NCBI GenBank assembly: GCA_028274465.1
Contig: CM051458.1
Coordinates: 37,548,744-37,612,743, forward strand
Reading direction: 5' to 3'
DNA: 64,000 nucleotides
DNA from: Plantago ovata
Lineage: Eukaryota > Streptophyta > Magnoliopsida > Lamiales > Plantaginaceae
The notes below the pieces were generated by a model that was given only the letters and a program-made list of their open reading frames with translations, made no database searches and was not told the DNA's origin. The translations under genes and the position numbers were made by a program. The first letter of the stretch is position 1. Each line of letters starts with the position of its first letter. Below are positions 54,058-64,000 of the stretch, piece after piece.

Positions 54058-55730
54058 ATAACGGGTATGATAAAGGTCAGCTTCTCCAATTCTTCTACAA
54101 CGGTTTACATCCTGAGATTCAATCTCAAGTGGATAGTATTTGTGGAGGTAGTATGGGGGAGTTGCTTCCTTCTCAAGCCCAAGTGAAGCTGGACATGATG
54201 TACCGGAATTCCCAAAACCGGAATGTGAGGGCTCGTGTGCTCCAAAAGGAGCAAAGAGGTGAGGCCAAGGTAGTAGTGGAACAAAATGCCTTCGATGGGT
54301 TCGCCTATGAAGTGAAGCAAGCTTTGAGGCAAAGCGTTCCTTCTCCTTCTACGGAAGTTTGTGGTGTGTGCAAGAACTATGGGCACCCGGCCTACTTGTG
54401 CCGTTCTGAATTTGCTAGAGAGCAATATATCACGAACGATGTCCGTCAAGAAGTATATGCTGCTGAGGGAGAGCAAGTAGTTGGAGATGTGAACTACGGG
54501 CAAGGTTATGGCAATGTGAGGCCACAAAACCGTGGACCCCGAGGTGGGTACCAGAATCAAGGCAACCGTGGTTATCTTCATAACCCGGATCAAAATGCCT
54601 ATGGGCCTAATCAAGATAGAAGTCGTCTCAGCTATGGGAACAATTGGTATGAAGGAGCACCGCCTTCTAATCCTACACCTCCGCCTCAGGTTGCTAGTTC
54701 GGGACCACAAGGTGGAGGGGTGCTTCCTTCACCTCTTGTCTCTTCTCTCAACGATCTTGTGTTGAAAACAAATAAGTTTATGGAGCATTACTATCGTAAT
54801 GAAGCTACTAATAATCAGCGGTGTGAGAAGCTTGAGGCTAGTAGTAGCAACCTCCATAAGAAGTTGCAAGAGCTGATAGATCGGGGGGCTAGTAGAGAGC
54901 AAGGGAAGTTTCCCGGAAACACGGAGAAGGCTATGGCCATAACCGTGGTGACTGATTTGCCCGTGGAGATCACGGTTGTGAGAGACAATGCACTAGTTGA
55001 GGTGCCAAGTTGAAAGATAACTGAAACTTGTAAAGTGAGTGAGGAGATTGAGACTCCTAAGGTAGTTGTGGAAGGGAAAGTGGTCGCACAATCCGATGCG
55101 ATAGTGGAAGAAGTGAATGAAAACTCATCGTCTGAGGATGAGTTGGTGGACATGGTGGAAGTGCCTATCCAAGAGAGCTTTGATGTGGAAATCGGCTTGG
55201 GTAAGAAGGATGGAATAGTGGCAACTCTAGACACGGGAGCGGGTGTGAATGTCATACCTTTGAACGTGTACGAAGAGTCGGGTTTGTCTGGCTTAAGACC
55301 AATGAAGTGCATGGTGCAATTGGCGGATGGGTCTATGAAGAAGCCATTGGGTGTGATCGAGAATCTAGTGGTGAGAGTCGCCGGTGTAGAGGTCGAGACG
55401 AACTTCATCGTCATGCCTACATCCTCCGCAAAGCTCAAGGATGTGGTTCTTTTGGGTAGAGCCTTCATCAACAAAGTACATATGGTGATAGACATGTACT
55501 GTCGTATATGTAGCATCGAGGTAAATGGCAAGCAACATACGTTGCGAGCCATAATTAATTCATGTGCTTATGTTGATACTAACGAACTTGTAGGATTCTT
55601 TGGTCCTCTTTATGTTGGTCAAGATGTGCACGGACTTGGTGCTTTGAAGAGCACTTGGACGGGGAAGTCTAGTACCCGATGCGAAATTGATCCCGCAGGA
55701 GCTAAGACGAGTCGAGCCAACGACTTTTAA
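54058..55730 (+). pseudogene. gag: G4 gag-protease, 5'-truncated, one nonsense codon
   Basis: It begins inside gag at the part equivalent to G3 HNGYDKGQLLQFFYNGL. One frame then runs to the stop at 55728-55730 (SRANDF) except for a TGA at 55011-55013 after ALVEVPS. The zinc knuckle C-G-V-C-K-N-Y-G-H-P-A-Y-L-C is near 54366, the protease ATLDTGAGVNVIPL near 55225, and VVLLGRAFINKVHMV is intact, unlike G3. The N-terminal half of gag is lost. Large antisense frames here are by-products of the codon pattern. Confidence 0.92.
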
Positions 55731-55742
55731 ACGAAGGCGCTT

Positions 55743-55760
55743 CTCGGGAGGCAACCCGAG
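55743..55760 (+). other. Conserved GGGAGGCAACCC hairpin after G4 protease
   Basis: CTCGGGAGGCAACCCGAG, identical to G3. Confidence 0.7.
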
Positions 55761-57713
55761 GTCGAGGTACCCTTTGTATCTTATTTCATTTCATTAGCTT
55801 CTTGCATTCTCTTTATTTTCTTTTGTAGTTGTGGCCTGTGTGCCTTTTGTCGTGATTAGTTTAGTCTAGTTTTTGTCCTGGTGCCTTAGGCGATTAAGAT
55901 AGGAAAAAACATCGAAAATCTGGAAACAGGGCCAAGCGGTCCGCTTGAAATTCCAGGAAGTTTTGCAACTTCCTGGAAATTCAAGCGGAGCGCCTGGAGC
56001 CTCCCAAGCGCTCCGCTTGACCAAGCGAACCGCTTGGCGAGAGCCAAGCGGTCCGCCTGGACCCTGTACCCAGATTTTCCCCGTTTTTCCATTCTTCTCA
56101 CCTTTGCGCACCCGTTTTCACTTGTTTCTTGAGTCTTTTCAGGTACTACTCTTATATAGGAGATTGGACACGAACCTTTATCTCAGGGAAGTGTACTTTA
56201 AATCCAATTTTTCCTTTTCATTCAACTTTTCTTTGCTCGAGGACGAGCAAAAGTTTAGGTTTGGGGAGGGGGTATTGGATTTTCAGTACTATATGCTTAT
56301 GTGGTTCGTACATGCCTGATTTTACTCAAGTTCATGTGATTTGTCGTGTTTTTTCAAATTTTTGCATGCATATCATCCATAGATTAGTTGTTGCACGTTG
56401 TTGTGTGTGGAGATTATTGCCAAGTCTTTTGAACTTTTTTATTGAGTAGACTAAGTGTTTATGACCATTGATCATATGTTGCATCACTTTGCAAGTAGTT
56501 TGAGGCTTGTCTCGCTTGGTTTGTCACATTCGCATGTGCACTAGTTAAGCTTAGTAGTCTCGACATCACCTTGAGTGGTGTTTCTTCTGCTGCGGTTCAC
56601 GATGGCCTTATAAAATGATGCATGTTAGAGTCTATGGTTGTAACCCGTGTAATTATGTACGTAAGAGGCGACAAGTTCTTCACCTCGATTAGAGATTGCC
56701 AAATGCCTAGGAAGGAGGTAGTGTGAGGTGTGCGATTCCTTGTATTAAACCTATTCTATCGAATAGGTTTGGGGAGGGGGTTGCTTCGTTGATCTTGTCT
56801 TTCGTCTTTGAGTCGTTGTAAAGTTTCCTTTTTCTTTTTCTTTTCGTTTTGTGTCCCAACCTATTCTTTCGAATAGGTTTGGGGAGGTGTCTTTGTAAAG
56901 AGTCTTTCCTTTTTCCTTTTCGTCTTTGTGCTCAAACCTATTCTTTCGAATAGGTTTGGGGAGGTGTTTCTGACACATAGTACTGCTGCTTGCCCCTATA
57001 AAAAAAAGAAAGAGAAAAAGAAAAGAAGGAAAAAAAAAAAAGAGAAAAGAGAAAGAAATATAAAAAAAAAAAAAGAGAGAAAAGAAAAAAAAAGGGAATA
57101 AAGAATAAGACCCAAAAGCAAAAGAAGGGTCGTTGCAAGCCAAAAGCAGTCTCGAAGTGTCAAGTGTCATGTAAATATTTGTTATTGAAGTTATCGAGTT
57201 GTAAATTCTATCTTTCGTTTCGTGTCGCCTTTGTCCAAGGCCTGTTCTTGACCACCCTCGTCTTGCTTTTCAAGAAGTGGTTGAAAGAGGCTCATTCTTG
57301 AGAGTCTGGGTAGAATAGGGGAGTGTTATCTTTCTAAGGGAACCCTCCTTCGTTTGATGAGAGCCAGTATTGGTTCGCCCTCTCTTGAGGAAAAGTCTCG
57401 CTTGGTGAACAGTAGTAAGCCCTCGGTTTCATAGGCACGGGGCAATTGTAGTATGATTACATGCATCATTGTGTCGTCACTGACCGGGTCCAGGTAGAAG
57501 ATGTTACGTGAGACTCCTTTGTTTAACCAAGTGCACTTGAGAATGTGTATATTCGCAATCGAGGCATACTTCAACCTATTTGCATGTCATGCTCATTTGG
57601 TTTTGTTCATAAGCATTTGGTAGATTCAATAGATTAGTTCACTTTACATGGCATGAGACTCCTTTTGTGTTGCATTTAGGATAGTTTGTTGCTTGAGGAC
57701 AAGCAAAGGTTTG
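55761..57713 (+). other. G4 3' UTR; ORF2 deleted
   Basis: Right after the hairpin the text moves to sequence that in G3 follows ORF2 (gttgtggcctgtgtgcc, G3 44612). Then come palindromes (55930-56062), hairpin-PPT modules (56748-56769, 56858-56879, 56935-56956), an A/G tract (about 56998-57110) and the UTR blocks up to the PPT. No gene. Confidence 0.8.
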
Positions 57714-57725
57714 GTTTGGGGAGTT
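57714..57725 (+). promoter_or_regulatory. G4 polypurine tract
   Basis: TTTGGGGAGTT directly before the 3' LTR. Confidence 0.85.
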
Positions 57726-59123
57726 TGATGAACGTATTTTTGACGCGTTCATCTTGTCTTTTTACCTTCTTTTGCTATCTTCTAGCCTTGTTTTTTGGTT
57801 AGTTTTGTAGAATAGTGTCACGTTATGTGTTTTCTGCATTTTCAGGCACTTAGGTACGAAACGGCGTTTTTGGAGCTAAAAACGAGCCTTTTGGATGGAA
57901 AAGATGGCCTCGTTGAAGTTCCCCAATCTCCGTGGCTTGTTCGTAAGTGTTTGAGCATCAATAAACATCGGGAAGGATGAGTCCAAGGTACCCGAGGGCC
58001 ATGCGAGGGCAAAAAGATTGAGTTCAAAGACAAAAATCTGCCCAGGAGCCAAGCTAAGCGCCTGGAATAGTGAAGCGCTCCGCTTCAATTTCCAGGAGCT
58101 TTGGCACAGAAGCCAAGCGAAGCACTTGGAGTGCCGAAGCGCTTCGCTTGCCAAGCGCTCCGCTTGGCTTCTCCAAGCGGTCCGCTTGGCAGCTGTTACG
58201 TTTTCGGATTTTCCTTCTTAGATCTGATCTTTGGTCATTTTTTGGACTTTTGAACTGTAACTTCGTTTTGGAGAGCTCCTAAGCCCCAAAACTCAGAGAA
58301 AACTCAGATTACATTGTATTTTAGCTTGGGATTCAAGGTTTTGATTGGGATTCATCCTTTGTAATCATCTACGGAGATGTTTTCTTTGCTTTCCACCGAT
58401 TAGTGACAGCTTTGGTGGTAACTTGTATCACTCTCTTGTCTTGTAGTTTGATATGATGTATTCTGATTATTATTCATATGAATTGATGTGTATGTTGATG
58501 AATATGAGTAGCTAAATCTTTTGTGTTGGTGGTAGAATGTACAATATGCATGCTATGGGTTATGTTTATGCTTACATGAGATTGTGATTCAATCTTGCTG
58601 CAAATCCCTTCATATGGTTCTTAGTTGCCTATAAAATATATTCGAATTGAGTATAGTGACAAACTCTTGGTCAATGAAAGCTATAGGATTGTATGTTAGA
58701 GATTTGCAGCATGCTAGATAAATGTTGTTGGTGACAAGCACCTCTAAAGTATTGATAGTGGTCTTTTATGATGTGTGTCTTAAAGTTACCTAGACGAGTT
58801 GCTTAGCAGACTTGATCGAAGGTTTTACGCACTGAACTTGTGAGCATATTCGTAACCCATGCATGTGTATTTGATTTCTACCACCAACCGTTTTCCAAAC
58901 TTGATTACAACAATCTGATTTCTCGTTGTTTTGTTCAAAGGAAATGATTCTACAAACATTTGAACTCGTTGACTGAAATTACTAGCAAAAACCTCAAGCA
59001 AAGCCACGTTAGGTCCCGAGGGAACGACACTCGGGGAAAACTTGCCATTGCACTCTAGTTTGTATAGTGATAAGTGTTCTTAGGCTTTTAAACAAATTTA
59101 ATTGGTGAAAAACGACATCATCA
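57726..59123 (+). repeat. G4 3' LTR
   Basis: 1398 bp, ends CATCATCA at 59123 and is followed by AGCGT (59124-59128). Confidence 0.93.
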
Positions 59124-59128
59124 AGCGT
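59124..59128. repeat. G4 target-site duplication, right (AGCGT)
   Basis: Matches 51634-51638. Confidence 0.95.
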
Positions 59129-61037
59129 CATGACCCTTAAGCTCACTGCTTGTCATAAAAACATCAATGGATTTGTTGGATGATTCTTCAATATCCAATT
59201 CCATCTGTTGGCTTAAAGCTTCCAGTACAAGCTGGACTTTCTCAATTGATGTCTTTGGTGAACTGGGGCCAGTATTCTCAGTATTGCGAGATGCGTCGTC
59301 GAATAATGCTTCTTGTGTTTCTTCAGCAACTTCTAGGACTTGGACCATTGCTGTCTCAGCAACTGGTTCTTCAGCAACCTGATTAGTTGCTTGTTTAGCA
59401 ACCATCGTTTCAGCAACGGTAGCTTCAGCAAGTGTCGCGGTTCTTATATCTGCAGCGATATCAGTAACCGGTTCCAGAGTTGGGTCATCAAGATTATCTA
59501 CAATGTAGATATCTGGGACTTGGGAAGGAATTTCATTTCCATTGCCTTGTGGTCTATTCACAGTAGAAGGATCAACATTGAGTTGATTGTTGAAGGCTTC
59601 CGCAAACACTTCAACGTTGCTGACATAGGTTTCAGTAACCACCTTGTCAATATCTACTGGAGTTTGCTTTTCAGCAACTGCTTGGGAATCGTCCGTGAGA
59701 TCATGGACAATTGGGACTGAGTTGCGAGCCAGTGTTTTCTTTCTAGGATTATTTGTCCTTTTTCTCTTGGGGACGGGGTTTGCTGATGACGCTGCAGTCT
59801 GAGTGTCATCATCAGCTTTCCTCTTTTTCTTCTTGGATTTCTCCAGTTTCCCAGCAGAGGCGTCAGTAGTTGCATTTTCAGCAACGGGTGTAGTGGTGTC
59901 AGCATGATCACCATCTACAACAGTTTCATCTCTGTCACCACCATCTACAACAGTTTCATCTCTAAGTTGCTGAGTGGTGACATCTGCAGCTGTTGTATAC
60001 CTTTCTTGCTGGCTTGTGCTGACAACATTTGCAGCTGTTATCTTCTTAGATTTTTCAAGTTTCTTGCCAGCAGTCTTAGGTACATTCTGCTTGTAGAAGG
60101 CTCTTCCCACATTGCATACAGATTTCTTGATTGGCAATGGGTTTCTCAGCTGAATCCTGAAATGTTCAAGGATAAAGCATATCTTTATTCCATACATAAC
60201 TGGGAAGGAAGGTGAGACTTTGTTGTCTTCCACCTTAACCTTGAACTTAGTAACACAATCAACAAATTTGTTGAAAATGTACTTAGCCCAGTTGAGCTCC
60301 GTTTTGTTCTCATAGATATGCATCAGCAGCGGCCACCTTCTCAGGCCTACTTGGTCTATTCCTCCAACTTGGGAGTCCAAGACTTTGATTAGTAGCAGAG
60401 CTACTAGACCAAGTGAATGGCAGAGATGCTTCCTCTTAACGTGCTTTGTCCAAGTCACGGGAGCAATCTCTCCTTTCTTCATTTTCTCATTTCTGACGTC
60501 ACTGTAGAAAGCTTTGAGGCAAAATCAGTCCAATTTCTTCATCAGTGGCAGTGACGTCATCTTCAGTTCCAGTGGTTGGAATCTGAAAGATTTCTGCTAA
60601 ATCAGTCCATTTCAGGACGATTTACGTGTTCTGAACTGTAGTAAAGATCACTTTGTCAGTGACTCCTTGACTATCAGTTAGGGACTGGATTTCTGCATTA
60701 TTGTAGATTGTAGAACTCCATTGTGTCTAACATGCTCACTTGCTTAGGGCGAGCAGTTATAATGTGAATGAGGCCTTGTTGCTTGATGAATTCAAGCGCC
60801 TCTTCATTGTCACCGCCCAATTCTTGTTCATAGAAGTATCGGATATACTTCTCTTTAGCAAAACCACCCCATTGCATCATCATCTCACACTTTGCAGTGT
60901 TTGTTGGTGATTCTGTCGTTTTTCAACACAACTTTCGCTGTGTTTGTTGCCGGAGTAGTCACCGGAGCAGTGCGTTTCTCAGCACTGTCAACCTTTGACG
61001 ACTTGGAGGTCTTAGATGATTGTCTTTTCGGTGCCAT

Positions 61038-61948
61038 TTCTTTATATAGAGAAGAGAATGTGTACGAAAAAGATAGTTTGCTTTTTGACCGGAGGTACAG
61101 TAGATTTAGGCTAAAATTTGCAGAGAAAGGAAATGTGAGTTAAAGAATTTTGTCATTTCTCTAACTCCTTCTTTATATAGTGTCTCTGATGTGTGAGAAA
61201 CTCAATCGATTTGAGTTTTCAGCAAGGGTAAAACAGAGAAACAGAGGCGTTAGTGGAGCCTTTGCATTGAATGCGTAGTGGCCCACTAACTAAAACCGTC
61301 AGAGCACTCTCTCTCTTTGAAATGTTAACCGTTAGATCAATAACTCCTTTTAATCAATGGCCACGATTGTATTTCATGTCATGATTATTACGAGTTTATC
61401 TGTGCCCGATTAACGTCACAAATTAATTTTACCGAGATTTATGGGATTAGATTGCTTGCTGAAATAGACAAGAATCTTTTCAGCGAGTTTCCATAAATGG
61501 CCTAGATACTTGCTGAAAGTTCCCCCTTACTTAGATATCTCATATTTTCTTAAGTTTAAAAGATATTTCTGAGTTCCTGTATCAGTAAATTCTTTTGTAC
61601 TTGAGATATCCTTTGGTAAAATCTGAGAAATGAGTTTTGCTCTTTTTCTGAGTTCCCGTCTCAGAATATTCCCTTGATACTTGAATACCTGTTTCAGTAT
61701 CTTTGATTGTCTGAATACCCGTTTCAGCAATCTTTAAGGTTTTTCTCTTACTGAGTGCCTGTGTCAGCAAGTGATCAAGTTTCCTTAACAAATATCCGTT
61801 TTGAAGGAATTACTTGCTGAATGCCTGTTTCAGCAATCATGTAGTGAGCTATCATTTCTTAGAAGAAATTAGTGGAAGGAGCTTTTAATGAAGTAGGAGT
61901 ACTTTGGCTTGCTGAATACCTGTTTCAGCATTCTGCCAATTGTATCCT
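61038..61948 (-). other. Copia-2 spacer between pol and ORF3
   Basis: Counterpart of 14906-15805: TATA-like CTATATAAAG (61171-61180), PPT-like tract (61520-61528), and the iterated CCTGTYTCAGYA-type units between about 61570 and 61935. No main gene. Confidence 0.65.
61171..61180 (-). promoter_or_regulatory. TATA-like site upstream of Copia-2 ORF3
   Basis: Minus strand CTATATAAAG, about 135 nt before the ATG at 61037; the same spacing as in Copia-1. Confidence 0.45.
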
Positions 61949-63994
61949 TTATTGAGGTAATTCAATCAATCCAAGGTTATACCTTAGCATTGCGAATCTA
62001 TTATCTGGTAGGGGCTTGGTAAAGATGTCAGCAAGTTGATCATCAGTACCTACTTTCACAACATCAATATCTCCCTTGTCCACATGATCTCTAATGAAAT
62101 GATGTATAATATCAATGTGTTTGGTCCTGGAGTGAAACTTAGGATTTTGCGTGATAGCAATAGCACTCGTATTATCACAAAAGATTGGTGTTTTCTTTGC
62201 AGAAATACCATAATCTCTTAATTGTTGCTGAATCCAAAGGATTTGATCTGTGCAACATCCAGCCGCAATGTACTCAGATTCAGTAGGTGAATTGGCAACA
62301 CAGGTTTGTTTCTTGCTGAACCATGATATTAATCTAGTACCCAAAAACTGACAAGTTCCAGAGGTACTTTTTCTATCAAGAGTTGATCCTCCATGATCAG
62401 CATCAGAATAACCTACCAACTCAAGTCCTGAATCTTTAGGATACCATAATCCAAAATTGACTGTACCTTTGACATATTTCAGTATCTTAATTGCCTTTTC
62501 ATAGTGTGATTCTCATGGATCAGATTGGAATCTTGCACACACACAAACAGCATACTGAATGTCAGGTCTACTTGCTGTTAAATACAACAAGGAACCAATG
62601 AGCTTCCTATACTTGTGTTCTTCAACACTTTTATCTTCTTTAGTATAGCCCAATTTGGTACCAACACTCACAGGGATCTTTTCAGGTTTCTCTTCCTCTT
62701 TGATCCTAAACTTTATGAGCATTTCTTTCGCATACTTTGCTTGATTTATGAATATTCCATCTTTGAGTTGCTTGACTTTCAATCCTAGGAAATAATTCAA
62801 TTTGCCCATCATACTCACTTCAAATTTGTTTGTCATGAGTTTGGCAAAATCATCACAAAGTTGCTTGTCCTTAGATCCAAAAATTATGTCATCCACATAA
62901 ATTTGAACTAAGAGTATTTTACCATCATGGTTCATGGTAAATAAGGTTTTATCAACTTCACCTTTCTTGAAACCATTTTCCAGCAAGAACTTAGCCAAGG
63001 TATCATACCATGCTCCTGGTGCTTGCTTTAGACCATATACAGCTTTCTGAAGCTTGTATACCATCTTGATTTCTGAGGGAAGTTCAAAGCCAGAGTGTTG
63101 TTCTAAGTAGACTTCTTCAGCAAGTTCACCATTCAAGAATGCACTTTTAACATCCATTTGGTAAACAATGAAGTCATTGTGAGCAGAAAAGGCCAAGAAA
63201 AGCCTAATTGCATCCAATCTTGCAACTGGTGCATAAGACTCATCATAGTCCAATCCTTCAGTCTGACAGTAACCTTGAGCAACTAAACGTGCTTTATTTC
63301 TTGTTACTTCACCAGACTCACTCAACTTATTTCTGAACACCCACTTTGTACCAATAGCTTTCTTGCCTTCAGCATGTGGTACAAGTTTCCAGACTTTGTT
63401 CCTTTCAAATTGATCCAGTTCTTCTTGCATTGCCTTGATCCATTCAGAATGCTTTAAAGCTTCTTCTATTGTCTTAGGTTCAATTTCTGAAACAAAGCAA
63501 GAGAACAATGATTCTACTTCTACAACAGTTGCTTCTTCAGCAAGTCCATGAGTAGCAGAAACTTTGGATCTAGTCACTTGGCGTTTATCAATATCACCAA
63601 TCATATCCGTAGAGGGATAATCTCTAATCCATTTACTAACAGGTTTTCATCTTGTTGGATCTGGATATGTGTGCTCATCAGCATGTGACTCTTCAGCATG
63701 TACTTGTTCAGTACTACTGGGATTTTGTGTCTCTGCTGAGATTGGTTCATCAGCAACTGCTTGTTCAGCATTGCTAGATTGTGGTAACTCATCAGCAGAC
63801 ACGGGAGGTTGCATAGTTTCAGCAACTTCCGGAGCAACTGCGTCTTTTGCTGGAAATTCCTTTTCGTGAACTATATTTATCTTGTCACGACTTGAGGGAG
63901 GAGAGTCATTGTCAGAATCATCATTTAGTTCAACTGACTTGATTTGCCTAGCATTAGATTCAGTTCTTTGCTCATGTATGATTAACTTTTTCAA
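61949..63994 (-). pseudogene. pol: Copia-2 pol, C-terminal part (integrase linker, RT, RNase H)
   Basis: A single frame runs from the window edge to the stop at 61949 (IELPQ) with two nonsense codons: TGA at about 63647 (after YPDPTR) and TGA at 62513-62515 (after FQSDP, where Copia-1 has an Arg codon). It begins in the acidic linker after integrase (NDDSDNDSPPSSRDK, many AE words), then RT ([19 protein letters not shown]) and RNase H ([32 protein letters not shown]). The linker is much longer than in Copia-1. Integrase and upstream parts lie beyond the edge. Confidence 0.92.
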
Positions 63995-64000
63995 ACATTC

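Larger units (their letters stand above)
51639..59123 (+). mobile_element. Gypsy G4: chimeric, pol-less element in Copia-2 ORF3
   Basis: Same family as G3 (LTRs 51639-53039 and 57726-59123). The 5' end is abnormal: nine bases into the primer site the sequence switches to the 3' end of a G1-type element (53047-54057), then enters gag in the middle. ORF2 and its flanks are missing: after the post-protease hairpin the sequence jumps to the 3' UTR. It has no pol. It still has a precise AGCGT duplication, so it moved in this chimeric state or was altered after insertion. Confidence 0.93.
48262..61037 (-). pseudogene. Copia-2 ORF3, interrupted by G4
   Basis: Start ATG at 61037 (MAPKRQSSKTSKSS), end EELNSM at 48262. 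Without G4 and one copy of its duplication it spans about 5.29 kb. Breaks: a deletion after KNDRIT near 60900, a stop after MEFYNLQ near 60698, an insertion near 60515, G4 at 51639-59123, a stop after ISSVA-type text near 50672, and a 2-nt deletion near 48715. Long frames remain (60482-59121, 50509-48680). Compared with Copia-1 it has one extra exon-intron-like module (about 51163-51330). NLS-like KKKKRKADDD and PKRKRT, the acidic tract and the coiled-coil part are all conserved, which supports past selection on the protein. Function unknown. Confidence 0.82.
24649..63994 (-). mobile_element. Copia-2: Sirevirus-like element, same family as Copia-1, truncated by window end
   Basis: The 3' LTR begins TGTTGG at 24649 and ends TTCCTAACA at 48008, after two gypsy insertions. 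The internal region runs from the PPT at 48009 through ORF3 (broken by G4) and pol to the right edge. The 5' LTR, primer site and gag are outside. Removing G1, G3 and G4 leaves a collinear match to Copia-1. The five bases before it (24644-24648) are AATGA; the matching duplication is out of view. Confidence 0.92.

Noticed and set aside
54815-55552. Long antisense frames over gag-protease (54105-54710, 54815-55552, 41736-42215) and over the acidic gene (6752-7438)
   Set aside because: They mirror true coding frames on the other strand; no domain is recognised and they vanish where the sense gene ends.

Overview
This window is plant nuclear DNA, probably from a eudicot. It consists almost entirely of nested LTR retrotransposons with small remnants of older sequence between them. 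Evidence for a plant includes Ty1/copia and Ty3/gypsy elements with plant-type primer sites (initiator-Met type and Asp-type), GT-AG introns, a B3-like domain and AT-rich spacers. I see no rRNA, tRNA or CRISPR locus and no intact host gene.

Layout. 1-1902 is a decayed minus-strand gypsy fragment. 1903-3092 is a truncated gypsy LTR. 3577-4493 holds five exons of a B3-like gene remnant on the minus strand. 4494-6762 has no recognised coding sequence apart from a TATA-like site. 6764-7465 is an acidic pseudogene cut by gypsy G2. The 3' LTR of G2 (7466-7950 plus 22982-23809) is split by Copia-1 (7951-22981; TSD GATTC). G2's 3' untranslated region (23810-24648) is in turn interrupted by Copia-2, which starts at 24649 and runs off the right edge. 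The 3' LTR of Copia-2 was hit twice: by gypsy G1 (25880-38268, minus, TSD CATGT), which itself holds a rearranged Copia-3 and a 100-base assembly gap, and by gypsy G3 (38509-47901, plus, TSD AATGT). The third ORF of Copia-2 was hit by gypsy G4 (51639-59123, plus, TSD AGCGT).

Copia-1 and Copia-2 belong to one Sirevirus-like family with ~1.6 kb LTRs. They carry gag, pol, and then a very large third ORF of about 5.1-5.3 kb behind its own TATA-like signal. That ORF contains short AT-rich segments that look like 72-75 nt in-frame introns. The word TTGCTGA recurs in the LTRs, the spacers and the coding sequence.

G1, G3 and G4 encode gag with a zinc knuckle and an aspartic protease but no reverse transcriptase, RNase H or integrase. 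G1 and G3 add a second ORF that appears to share a domain with the Copia third ORF. This gypsy group also carries arrays of GC-rich palindromes with a GCG-N3-CGC core, repeated hairpins next to polypurine-tract-like sequence, and long A/G tracts. G4 is a chimera containing a piece of a G1-type 3' end. Every coding region has stops or frameshifts except G3 ORF2, so most entries are pseudogenes. Elements without pol would depend on enzymes supplied by other elements.
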